Assembly: GCA_000310025.1 (NCBI GenBank)
Contig: FN648414.1
Span: forward strand, 184,282 to 248,281
Direction: 5' to 3'
From: Ectocarpus siliculosus
Taxonomy: Eukaryota > Sar > Phaeophyceae > Ectocarpales > Ectocarpaceae
DNA: 64,000 nt
Numbering within the stretch: position 1 is the first letter of the stretch; each line of letters begins with the position of its first letter. Under the pieces are notes generated by a model, which was not told where the DNA came from, did not search any database, and worked only from the letters and a program-made list of their open reading frames with translations. Below are positions 43,901 through 53,087 of the stretch, piece after piece. Both the position numbers and the translations under genes were made by a program.

Positions 43901-46900
43901 GCAGACCCGACTTGTGTCGAGCAAGGATGTTCTTATCCCCGACATTTTGTCATGCAAGTCTTGACGCTCACGCAATTGCATCATGCAAGTCTTAGTGCTC
44001 ACGCAACGTGTCGTCGTCTTGTTGTCTGCGGGACGCACAAAACCCCGACCATCCACAGATACGCCCTCAGAGGCCTCCTCTCTCGCCTCGAAGAGCAATC
44101 CGGCACGGACCGCTTCCTCCTCCAGGGGCCCGCCAAACCAACCTGGGGCAACGGGGACGGCAACGACGGCGGCGGGGTGTGTCGAATGCCTCCCCCGGTG
44201 GGGAACGCCCTCGAGACGGCCCGGCTCCTGACGCTAGAGCAGCAGCAGCAACAACAACCTACCTGGTCTTCCGTGGGAGGGGATGACGGCGGGTGGGAGC
44301 TCCAGAAGAGCTTGCTCGTGTCAGAGTTCGGGGAAGAGGAGAGGGGCTTCATCGACCTCATGCAGAAGCTCATCGCGGTGAGAGTTTTAGTTGCTCATGT
44401 TGCCGTTGGTGTTGTCGTGCTTGTCTGCGTTTGCTCGCCACGAAGCGTCTCGTCCACCGCGGTCACTCTAGTGCAGGGGAGCCTATTATAACCGCCCCCG
44501 CAGAAGATGCGCGCGGGTGTGCCTGACGGTGCCGCCTCTCCTTCCCCCTCTTGTGGTCTGTGGTTTCGCTGCCCCATCGTGCAGATCGAGGCGGAAGTAG
44601 CCAAGGCGGTGGAGATCAGCAAGGCAAAGGACGACAAGCGTGGCTCTCAGGTAAGTGCGCGCACGCTTCTGTCTGTAACGTTTTTTCTCTTTGACTAGAT
44701 ACCGAATATTCCCGAACTTATGCCCCCACCTTCGAAAGAAAAGGGATGGGAGGGCGGGATTTTCTAAACTGCCGCCGCTACTGCGTTAGGCGGCTGCTGC
44801 TGTCCTTCCGTTGCTTCACGCGCTCTGTAGCTGTCACACGTTACCCGACTTTGCTACAGCCCCTGCGTGGACTCGATCACGGAATGACACCCCCAACTAT
44901 AGACTAATAATTCCAAACACCGTGACCCTGGGTTTCCGGTAGACAAATGAAGCCAAATTCTAATTCGACTGTTACAAAATAAACACCAGTTTATTCTATC
45001 TGCTTCGACGAACAAACCTTCCTTTTATTTTGTTTTCTTTCGAATTGCTTCATTATTTCTTCGGTTTCTAGGCTACGTGTTGGGGAGAGAGACGCACGAA
45101 ACGCTCATCGTCTCTCCGGCCGCGTTAGCTGCAAAGGCCGGCGTCAACTCTTACAAATCCATCTCTCTCCCCACAAATACTAGCCGGGGGACTACGACTG
45201 CAAACGCAGGAGTCCCAAAACTGACCAAGTCCTCAAATGGTACACACCATTCTACAACACCCACATCGAGGTCAGTTTCTGGACGACTACCGAATAAGTC
45301 AACTATCCGTTCCCCCAGACGGTCCCCTCCCCCGGCTGTCTCGATACGATCCTACTGCCGTCTGTAAGTTTCCGTGACACTCGCCGCGAATCCTCTACAT
45401 TGTTTCGCGCGTACGGCTTGTATGCATCCGACCTCCACTTCCCTTCTCTCTGAATCACTCGTTCTGCGATGTCTCCGCCCGATGCAAGAGCCGTCGCGCC
45501 TCCAATTCGCAACGAGTGCAACGCGTACTCCTGGGGGTTACGCCCCGACCTCGCTACCACTTCTCTGAGTGCACGGAGGGCAGCAGTATACCTCACTACT
45601 CTCACTGCTCTTCCACTACGGTACGAAGCCAACGGTGCGGAGTCAGGGAACGTCGCATGACACGATAACAGCTCCACCACAAGAGCCACCGCGCCACCGC
45701 GTGCTCTCACACCTGACTGCGGTCCGGTGACTTCGTCTCGCGTACGAACCCGTATGTTTCCTTTCTGCTCTTGATCGGCCTTGTGCCCTCTAAACCTCAT
45801 TTCGACACGGTCTGCTCTACGATAGTGACTAAAGACTAATTGCGTCTCGCCAGCAAACAATGCTACGTCCGCCCTCGTAAGACAGTGTGCCTCATGCACC
45901 CTGCCCGCATCATTCGCGAACACCTCATCAGACCGTGTGATAAAGAGATAGGACAAGCACAGACACAGCCACATCACTCTGCCCCCTTCCCCCCAGTTCT
46001 GGCTTGCGCTTTCCCCGTCCAGCAGCATACGCCAAGACACAGGCAGGCGCACACGGCGTACCGTCCCCACAGCCACGTGGTTCCTCGCAATCCCCCTTAG
46101 CGCACATTTCAACATCGGAGACGACAAGTCTAGCTCGACAGAAGCTTCCAGCCTATGAAAATGTTGTACAGCCGTGAGTTTTCCGGATATTGTACTCGCT
46201 AGATTACCCTCAGACTCGAAACACCAGGCTACGAAGTCTATCAACTCCCACACATGAAGGTCCCCGGCACGTTGCCCTAGGAACTTGGGCTTCTCCGTCA
46301 GCCTGCGAAACGTGCACCAAGAGTTGAAGCCTGACGTGTAAGTCCTTCTAGACGAAGACGCAACTGAGTGCTCGACGAGCTGCATGCCAAGACGTCGGTA
46401 ACAAAGTCCCGTCCTGCCTGTCCCAGGTCCTGAACCTGCTGATAGCCCTGGAGCCAACCTCGTGTAGACCGGCGTGCTGCCGTTCGATTTAGCCGCAGGT
46501 GCGCTGCCATCCGAGGTAGGCCCCCCCGCTACGCGGGAGAGCCCGCACCCCTATTTGTCTTTCCCGTGGGTGAAGAAGCCAGCGGCCTTGGGTCTCGCGC
46601 CGCCCTCGCCAGCGGCGCGCGCCTCTCCTCCGCGCCCTCCCCCGTTGCCGTGGCCAACGCCGCGCGCGCCGGTTGCCGGAGTTTCGGACGCTCCGCGCCT
46701 AGCGTGGGAAGGGTTCTGGGCGTGGATGTGTGGGCAGTTACGATCATGGCAACCGGACGACGAGTTGATAGGCGAAGCAGTAACCACGAGCGTGTCGAGC
46801 GATGCCGCCACTTTCTCTGTCACCAGGACGCCTTTGCGAAGCAAGGATTGCCACTCCATCTGCGACAGTTTTGAAACTGCCGGGGGCCGCCCCAGGATGA

Positions 46901-49900
46901 GCCACGCTTTTACCCGGCGGAGGTCCCCCCACATCCGCGCTCTATCCTTTGCCGTAGCCTTAGCCGCCTCGGCGCTGGGTGTAGCGGGGGCCCGAGAGGC
47001 CGATGGTGGGGCGGTTGTGCCCACAAGTTGCACCCCCCCCCCGGAAGGCCAGGTCCTGCTGCTTGGGTGGCGATCAGGTCGTCGATCGTTGCTTGAAGCT
47101 GCTGGCGATCACCGGCAGCCTCATCGCGCTTCCGCTGCAGCTCCTCCCTCAGGCCGTCCACCAGCCCGCGGAGAGAAGCGAGCTCAGTCTCATCAGCGGG
47201 GGGGTCGCCGCGGGTGCCTGTCCCTGGCGCTCGCGAGGAGGATACCGCTCGACGCCTCGCGGGAGTACGTGATCCGCTGCGCGTCGAGGGGCGAGCCGTC
47301 GAGCTCGCCACCGATCGCGCGGTAGACCTCTCGTGCGTGGTGTCGAAGGTGTCGCCGCCCGACCTCGCCCTGCTTGCCCAGCCGCTGCCCTGCCGCTCCG
47401 CGTGGAGGCCCGTGTCGGCATCTGGTCGCGGTTGGAGTCGTATAAGCAGCGGACCGGCGGCAGGCGGCGGGCGAGCGTCAGGGCGGCGTTGCGGGAACAC
47501 TTCTTTTCCTCTTCATCGTGGGCGTAGTCGATCGCGCGCCTGGATCTGCAGTTAGAATGGTCTACAAATCCTATCTTCGGGCGAAACTATCTGACGTGGG
47601 TTTTCGTCGGGCCCAGAACGACGCGTTGTTATATCGCGAGCTCGCGTTAGTTCATTCTCGACGCCTGTGGATTGAATGGAGTGATTATTGCTGCTGACGC
47701 TACGGTCACCGGACGTCGACCAATCCCGAATATTTCTCTCTTTGGAACACTAGCGATGGTTTCTCTTTTTTTTTTTTTTTATATATATATTTTCTTGGAT
47801 TCGGTGAACCCCGGTTCGCCATCGGCACGGGTGCTTCCACTCATTGGCGCGTCCCGTGCTGATACGTGTTTTTTTTTTTTTTCGATGCGTTGGATACGGT
47901 GAACTCCACTTGCCAACAGCGCGGGTGCTTCCACTCATTGGCGCGTCCCTCGCTGAAACTGACAACACATATGCAGCACGGGTGCTTCCACTCATTGGCG
48001 CGACCCGCACTGATGATACTTGTACGCAGCGCGGGTGCTTCCACTCATTGGCGCGTCCCTTGCTGAAACTGACAACACATATGAGCACGGGTGCTTCCAC
48101 TCATTGGCGCGTCCCGTACTGATACGTGTATGACTTCGTTTTCGATGCGTGGAGATCGGTTAATTCTACTCGCCCAACGGCACGGGTGCGCCCACTCATT
48201 GGCGCGTCCCGTACTGATACGTGTACGGCGTTTTTGTTCTTTCTTTTTGAGATCGGTTAACTCTACTCGCCAACAGCACTCATTGGCGCGTCCCTTGCTG
48301 AAACTGACAACACATATGCAGCACGGGTGCTTCCACTCATTGGCGCGTCCCGTACTGATACGTGTACGACTTCGTTTTCGATGCGTTGAATTCGGTTAAC
48401 TCTACTCGCCAACAGCACGGGTGCGTCCACTCATTGGCGCGTCCCGTGCTAATACGTGTACGGCGTTTTGTTCTTTCTTTTTGAGATCGGTTAACTCTAC
48501 TCGCCAACAGCACGAGTGCTTCCACTCGTTGGCGCGTCCCGTGCTGAGGCTGACAACACATATACAGCACGGGTGCTTCCACTCATTGGCGCGTCCCGTA
48601 CTGATGCATGATTTGTGGTATTTTCCTACCGCTGCGTTGAATTCGGTTAACTCTACTCGCCAACAGCGCGGGTGCTTCCACTCATTGGCGCATCCCGTGC
48701 TGATACATGTATGACTTCGTGTTTCGTTGCGTTGAGATCGGTTAACTTCCACTCGCCAACAGCACGGACGAGTGCTTCCACTATTGGCGCGTCCCGTGCT
48801 GGTGCGTGTCCTTGTTTTTTTTATTTTCATTGAGATCACTTCCGCATAGACAATCCTACGGCAGGTTGACGAGTTTTTGGCATGCATCAATTGCTGTCCG
48901 GGCGTTTTTGGTCGCTTAATCGTCGATGGACGTGACGTATTCTTATAGAAGGTTTGTGTCACGGCGGCAATAAATTTGACGTGATGCCCCTCGAGACCGT
49001 GATGCACTCACATGGACCGCTACCTGACGTTCCTCGCGAGTTCGAACCTCGCGTGTCACATCCACCTCCCCCCCCTATTTTTTTCTCATCTTCTTTTTCC
49101 TTATGCATACAGCACGTAGTTCGCTGTCTCGTTTTTTTTTTTTCTCGTCTTCATTGTTTTTCAGTCTTTTTCTTTGAGTCTTTCTCTCGCATGCATGTGT
49201 TTTTGCTTTTATCCGTTCCCGTGAATGCTGTTGAATGCACTTTCCGATTACGTATGCGGCCGCTTTGTATGCCATGGGACTTGTCGATACCATCAGTGGG
49301 GACTTGTCAATACCATCCGTGGAGACGATTGCTTACGTGAGTGGGCATATTATCGTCGATTCCTTCAGCTATATGCCCCTCTGTGCGCGGCACAGACAAG
49401 ATTGTACCGGCAAGTAGTCCCTAGTAAGCCGGGGGAAACAGAAAACAAGGCACCTGCCTCATGTGCATAATCGTGACAGCATCATGCCCTACTGCCGCGG
49501 GTCGATTGGTTATGTCCGATGCCGCAGGGTTCCTCCACCCCGTGCAGTACAATGGCTGCTATCAACCGCGACAAGTCAGCGTGCGACCATACAACAGGCC
49601 CCGCTCTTTCTTTTTGCCGTTGAATTTTTTCTTCAGAGAGAGTACGTCTGGTTGGGACGAACCGCATTTTTTTTCTTCAGCGAGAGTACGTCTCGGTTGG
49701 GATGAACCGCATCCCATGTTTGGGAAGGGACCTATCTGAGCGGCGCGGCGAGCGAGACTGCGTTGGCTTGCCGCCGCTTATCTTACTGCACCCTCCCCCC
49801 TCGTGCTAAATGCACGCAGCGGTGAGGTCACAAGAGTAGCGGGACGCGAATAGGAACACGGCCGACACGATGGATGTTGGACACGAGTACACACCTTTAT

Positions 49901-51543
49901 ATGGAGAGTCGCGTGCTGGTCACTTCCCCAATGCTTGCGCCGTGTCCCGTCCCGCCCTTTTCTAAACTGCCGCCGCTACTGCGTTAGGCGGCTGCTGCTG
50001 TCCTTCCGTTGCTTCACGCGCTCTGTAGCTGTCACACGTTACCCGACTTTGCTACAGCCCCTGCGTGGACTCGATCACGGAATGACACCCCCAACTATAG
50101 ACTAATAATTCCAAACACCGTGACCCTGGGTTTCCGGTAGAAAATGAAGCCAAATTCTAATTCGACTGTTACAAAATAAACACCAGTTTATTCTATCTGC
50201 TTCGACGAACAAACCTTCCTGTTTTTTCTCTTTGCCAATCGTCAAATGTCGCCCGCGGCATCCACTTCCGTGCGGCCTTGGCTCTCTCTCTGTTGCTGAA
50301 CGGCTCAGTCCGGGGCCACGTAGACAGGAATCCATCGATCGGAGTGTGTTGAAGTAGTAAGTATGAAACTTTCGCGAGCAAGTCACCCTGCTCTTCCGCG
50401 TCCCATCATTGGATGCACAAATATGCCCCCCCCCCTTCTTCGTGAGCTCGGCAACCAGGTTACTGCTTGTTTTTGGCCTTTGGGCTCTTTTTCTTTCCGG
50501 TAACCATGAATGGTGGTCGAGTAGATTATGTTGTGCGGGGTCGAGAACCCTCACTCCACGCAAAGGGGATGATCGCACCACGTTGTGTTAAATTGGTCAC
50601 GTACTCTCGAGGCAGCTACAAAGTGCTTACAACTGTTTCTGGAAGTGAAAGCACCAGAAAATTGATGAAGTCACACGCAGCTGTCATCCGTACGCAAGGA
50701 AGTAAGCACAAGATGCCGAATACCCTTCGCGGATGCCGCGCACCCTTCATGCGACTCGCCGAATACCTCACGGCGCATCGCGCTTGCTGATGTGAGAGCC
50801 TGGTACGGTGAGAACCCGGCGTGCTCTGTCCCGGCTTTGTAGGGATGCGAGAGCAATGGTCTAACGACTACGGCATGCACGACTATGAGTACACCCCCCC
50901 CCCCGTGCGCTTTGCTTTGTCTCCCTTATCCGGCCTTGTTCTTTGTGTCTGCGCGAACGTGCGAACTGAGATAAATGTGGTCAATGCATCATCGCAGCAC
51001 CCTACGAACGAATGACTTTGAATAGCTTCACATTCTGTACCACGTTTTGCTGCAGAGGCCGAGAGCCACTCTCAGAGCCAAGATATGCACCACCGTCGTG
51101 CCTCAAAATGCAGGTGTTTCTGAAGAACTCAGAAATGTAATGCCGGCCAAACACCTTTGTCAAACATTAACATTTACGCAAACCAAGTTCGTCAAGATGG
51201 CACCCACCCGCCCGTTGCACAATATGTTTTGCTTTTGGCTCTCTCTTTTTAATTGCAAATAAACGTGGGACAATCAAAGAAAGACTACCCGTTCGAGACA
51301 TGAGCACAGTCTCTCTTTCTCTTGTGTTCGTCTGTCGGTGTTGTCGGTCGTGCGACAAACCCTAACCAACGTCTGTCGATGTTGTTGGTCGTACAACGAA
51401 CCCTAACGAAAAACCACCAACAGGTGATCCCCGGGTATGCCGACGCCCACACCCCCGCCAAGCTGGAGGTTCCCGTCAAGCTCGCCTACTCCCAGCAGGC
51501 GGAGGTGGAAGGGAAGGCGCACGGCGTCATTAGCCGCCTTTGA
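34911..51543 (+). CDS. DUF4954-type left-handed beta-helix protein
   Basis: 13 exons: 34911-35063, 35924-36085, 36381-36476, 37332-37642, 38364-38454, 38877-39050, 39693-39872, 40531-40659, 41298-41455, 41964-42164, 44059-44377, 44585-44650, 51424-51543; 719 residues, all phases consistent. Hallmarks of the family in order: LTSEEVRELEVHGN near the N-terminus; hexapeptide-type turns (SIVGDGALIKGCH, MVGPGAALINCG, TVIGPGAVVMSC); LSTAEEPSRITCGSSV; LVGPFVGFHHQSLLIATVWP; GNVGYGANVGSNHTSRQADQ; EIWPGEGVFFGL; SGVTCLPQRVAFPFCLIN; GLGKNYMTEASRL; and a helical C-terminus. The fold suggests a nucleotidyl- or acyltransferase-like scaffold, but the reaction is unknown. Low-complexity insertions (a Ser/Gly stretch in exon 4, poly-Gln in exon 11) are absent from the bacterial relatives I remember. 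The start is the first ATG of the open frame (gccatgg context). Two introns have GC donors. Confidence 0.88.
36086..36380 (+). other. GC-AG intron (beta-helix gene, intron 2)
   Basis: The donor reads ggcgag|gcgagt and the acceptor actccag|atc, phase 0. It joins VLLGDFSGE to IILPVAEQYS as expected for the family. Confidence 0.7.
39535..39661 (+). mobile_element. 3' fragment of the poly-C-tailed repeat
   Basis: Similar to 25005-25110 and 50794-50896: gaaaacccggc, tccgtcccggc, tgtagggatgcgag, then tacgatgagcccg and a run of C. It is more diverged than the other copies. Confidence 0.55.
40906..41005. other. assembly gap (100 N) next to a C20 run
   Basis: It lies within intron 8 of the beta-helix gene. 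The gap is followed directly by 20 C, so it was probably caused by a homopolymer. Confidence 0.95.
41456..41963 (+). other. GC-AG intron (beta-helix gene, intron 9)
   Basis: The donor reads gccag|gcaaga and the acceptor cgaagcag|g, phase 2. The restored Arg gives RRRAKARRNRVDWPVF, the family's KARR...RPxxxxLM pattern. The alternative GT sites nearby break phase. Confidence 0.65.
42611..42632. repeat. GT dinucleotide microsatellite
   Basis: A perfect GT run of 11 units within intron 10 of the beta-helix gene. Confidence 0.9.
42878..43024. repeat. 85-bp tandem duplication in intron 10
   Basis: Two units containing accaggtatgcg-ttttccatgctctttt-catgg-caccttcaact and the matching acaggtatgcatttcccatgc, about 85 bp apart. 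No coding sense is seen. Confidence 0.65.
43934..44010. repeat. short tandem repeat before exon 11
   Basis: tcatgcaagtcttgacgctcacgcaa is followed 33 bp later by tcatgcaagtcttagtgctcacgcaa. It lies in the intron close to the acceptor of exon 44059-44377. Confidence 0.6.
44760..45023. repeat. left terminal direct repeat of YR element 2
   Basis: Starts ttttctaaactgccgccgc and ends gaacaaaccttcct. It is identical by eye to 49957-50220 except for a 1-bp indel (tagacaaatg versus tagaaaatg). It contains aataaacacca, also present in the unrelated repeat of element 1. Confidence 0.88.
45303..46457 (-). CDS. tyrosine recombinase of YR element 2 (intact)
   Basis: 384 residues on one open frame. The N-terminal SAM-like core-binding region contains TYTSGFNSWCTF and NLASTISGKLTAVQHFHR. 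The catalytic domain contains the box I Arg (LSYLFITRSDEVFA), a strand RFRGHKADQEQ, the HxxR box (ALHSLRIGGATALASGGD), and the C-terminal Tyr region (GKWRSDAYKPYARNN). All expected catalytic residues of the R-H-R-Y set can be assigned. It would cut and rejoin DNA during integration of a circular intermediate. The ATG at 46457 is the first in frame; translation could instead follow from the gag frame upstream. It is homologous to the broken copy at 17760-18589. Confidence 0.88.
   Translation of the reverse strand: MAPGLSAGSGPGTGRTGLCYRRLGMQLVEHSVASSSRRTYTSGFNSWCTFRRLTEKPKFLGQRAGDLHVWELIDFVAWCFESEGNLASTISGKLTAVQHFHRLEASVELDLSSPMLKCALRGIARNHVAVGTVRRVRLPVSWRMLLDGESASQNWGEGGRVMWLCLCLSYLFITRSDEVFANDAGRVHEAHCLTRADVALFAGETQLVFSHYRRADRVEMRFRGHKADQEQKGNIRVRTRDEVTGPQSGVRARGGAVALVVELLSCHATFPDSAPLASYRSGRAVRVVRYTAALRALREVVARSGRNPQEYALHSLRIGGATALASGGDIAERVIQREGKWRSDAYKPYARNNVEDSRRVSRKLTDGSRIVSRQPGEGTVWGNG
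46551..47500 (-). CDS. gag-like protein of YR element 2 (two overlapping frames)
   Basis: The upstream frame (47500-46910) is Arg/Ser/Pro-rich and ends in a clear coiled coil (LRGLVDGLREELQRKRDEAA). The downstream frame (47033-46551) is helical (AKDRARMWGDLRRVKAWLI) and carries a possible zinc knuckle (CHDRNCPHIH) before a Gly/Ala-rich tail. The two frames overlap at a G10 run (C10 on the + strand at 47033-47042), so one polypeptide is likely split by slippage, by a sequencing error, or by a real frameshift signal. The family assignment rests on position and composition only. Confidence 0.5.
47815..48810. repeat. hairpin minisatellite array, 13 copies
   Basis: The core agcacgggtgcttccactc-attggcgcgtcccgtgct recurs 13 times. 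AGCACGGG and CCCGTGCT are inverted around a constant 21-nt loop, so each core can fold into a hairpin. Two linkers separate the cores: a short one (gaaactgacaacacatatgc) and a long one (gatacgtgtacgacttcgtt-... ctctactcgccaac). They mix along the array and give unit lengths of about 58 or 95 bp. Confidence 0.9.
49260..49330. repeat. short tandem repeat
   Basis: gggacttgtcgataccatcagtg is followed directly by gggacttgtcaataccatccgtg. It lies within YR element 2, with no evident function. Confidence 0.6.
49635..49715. repeat. 45-bp tandem duplication
   Basis: Two units with cttcag-gagagtacgtct-ggttggga-gaaccgcat, one after the other, close to the right terminal repeat of YR element 2. Confidence 0.65.
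49957..50220. repeat. right terminal direct repeat of YR element 2
   Basis: Copy of 44760-45023 in direct orientation. The near-identity implies a recent insertion into this intron. Confidence 0.88.
50504..50896 (+). mobile_element. poly-C-tailed dispersed repeat (SINE-like), copy 3
   Basis: Full-length relative of 24706-25110, from gtaaccatgaatggtggtcg to gactatgagtaca followed by C10. The 70 bp upstream (cttcttcgtgagctcggcaacc) are shared with the 17031 copy, so the element may start near 50435. Confidence 0.6.
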
Positions 51544-51650
51544 CGGTGCGCGGGCTCCTCCCCATGAAGTAGCCTTGTTCTTCTCTCTCTCTCTCGTTAC
51601 CCCCTATGCGCATCCTTGCAAGATAATCTACTTGCTGATGCCTCCCGGGA

Positions 51651-51741
51651 GGGGGGGGGGGGGGGGGGGGGGGGNNNNNNNNNNNNNNNNNNNNNNNNNN
51701 NNNNNNNNNNNNNNNNNNNNNNNNNNNNNNNNNNNNNNNNN
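51651..51741. other. G24 run and assembly gap (67 N)
   Basis: It lies in the 3' flank, about 110 bp after the stop codon of the beta-helix gene. Twenty-four G precede the gap. Confidence 0.95.
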
Positions 51742-52890
51742 AAGGGAGGGGGCGGGGACGGTTATAACATTGGTAGGAGTCCGGTAGTCGGAGGAAAGCA
51801 CAATGTTTCGGTTGGATTGTAGGCATCCTTGATTTAACATGTTGGTTTTACCGGTGAACGGGTACAATGGTTGAGTGCTTCGGAAAACTGCCGTGTTCGC
51901 AGCTTGTGTCTGTAATTTGTAGTTTGTTGCGGCGCCTGCTTCCCGGCGGAAGCTTCGATCGCTGGAACATTTTATGGAATGAATGATCAATAGACGTGTT
52001 CCGCCGGAGATCACACCGGTTGTTCTGAAGCCAAAAACGTTTTTTATCATGTGCTGGCTCCTCGTCTAGGAAAGCATAGGAATGAGGTGGCTCGTTTGCC
52101 TTGTACATTTAAGGAGGAAAAATCCCCCCGGCGTGTCGGACTCCGCCGGAGTCGAATATTATTACTTCGAAGAAACGTGTCTGCGGGAAATGTGCTCTCT
52201 GCCAGTTTGGTATCTCTCTCTTCCCTCGGGCGGTAGAAAATATTAATAAATGCAATTCGAAAGAAAACAATAAATCTACGACTTCTACGAACGAAAGTGT
52301 CAAGTGTCCCTCCCCGCCGCCTCTTTGTTCCCTCTCCTGTTCGCGCCTACGCGCCTACCATCCAACTGCTCCACACCTGGCCACACACACAGCTGGAAAG
52401 AGCGTTGCCCGCCCCGCTTCCCCAACACAAGCTCTCCGGGAACTCATTATTACTTCAAAGTCAAGTCAGAGCCTATGGCTCCGCAGGGTTAGAACAACAG
52501 ATAGCTCCTCACGACGGCCTGCAGAAACAAGAGAGGGCTTAACACATGATTACACTCTCCCTGTCCGGGCCATCTCGCACCATGTGCCGGCTCCCGAAAA
52601 TAACCCGAGTCTACATACCTAATGTAGACGAAGCACTAGCCCTCCGTTGCGAGCCAAAAAAAAAAACAATTACCTACAACAATTGGTTTTTGGATGGCCG
52701 TGTGAGGATTTCCTCGGCCGGTGCAACACCACGGCGGCCATAATACTCCATCCCCTCATCCCCCCTCTCTCCCTCTTAGGTTCTTTTTTGTCGCTGGATG
52801 CAAACTGGATGAGGCCTGTTCTTTGTTTTCTTTACCTATTTTCTCTCTTCTATCCCTCTTTGGCCTGGTTCGATCGTCTCTCCCGGTTTG
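51742..52890. other. 3' flank of the beta-helix gene and intergenic DNA
   Basis: Probably the 3' UTR followed by intergenic sequence. Open frames are short and unremarkable, and no RNA gene was recognised. Confidence 0.45.
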
Positions 52891-52895
52891 TTTTG

Positions 52896-52896
<1 letters not shown>

Positions 52897-52932
<36 letters not shown>

Positions 52933-52962
52933 TAACAGCAGCAGCAACAACAACAACAACAC
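52897..52962. repeat. CAG/CAA trinucleotide microsatellite
   Basis: About 11 CAG units, an interruption (aataa), further CAG units and then CAA units. It is not inside a recognisable gene. Confidence 0.9.
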
Positions 52963-53087
52963 TGCACCTTCTACATGTTCGTGAAGGTGACCGTAGTCCA
53001 ACAACCTTGATCTTTGGACAAGGCATATCCAACAAGATTGTGTTCAGCTTTGGGTGGAAGCATCCTTCCCCCATACAGCAGTCAAAA

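Larger units (their letters stand above)
44760..50220 (-). mobile_element. YR retroelement lacking reverse transcriptase
   Basis: It is bounded by 264-bp direct repeats. On the - strand it carries a gag-like region (47500-46551) and then an intact tyrosine recombinase (46457-45303), with only about 95 bp between them and no RT or RNase H. A hairpin minisatellite (47815-48810) and other repeats fill the 5' side. The gene order matches DIRS/Ngaro-like elements with the polymerase deleted. It is probably a non-autonomous derivative mobilised in trans (inference). Confidence 0.72.
44651..51423 (+). other. 6.8-kb TE-filled last intron of the beta-helix gene
   Basis: It contains YR element 2 (44760-50220), a poly-C-tailed repeat (50504-50896) and about 500 bp of unassigned DNA before the acceptor ccaacag at 51423. 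Confidence 0.8.

Noticed and set aside
47815-48810. CRISPR-like array (regular hairpin repeats)
   Set aside because: The spacers are themselves only two repeated linkers, the context is a eukaryotic intron, and no cas genes exist.
48957-49075. tRNA gene suggested by a perfect T-arm (gcgagttcgaacctcgc)
   Set aside because: No matching acceptor stem, D-arm or anticodon arm at the right distance; the sequence is also simply palindromic.
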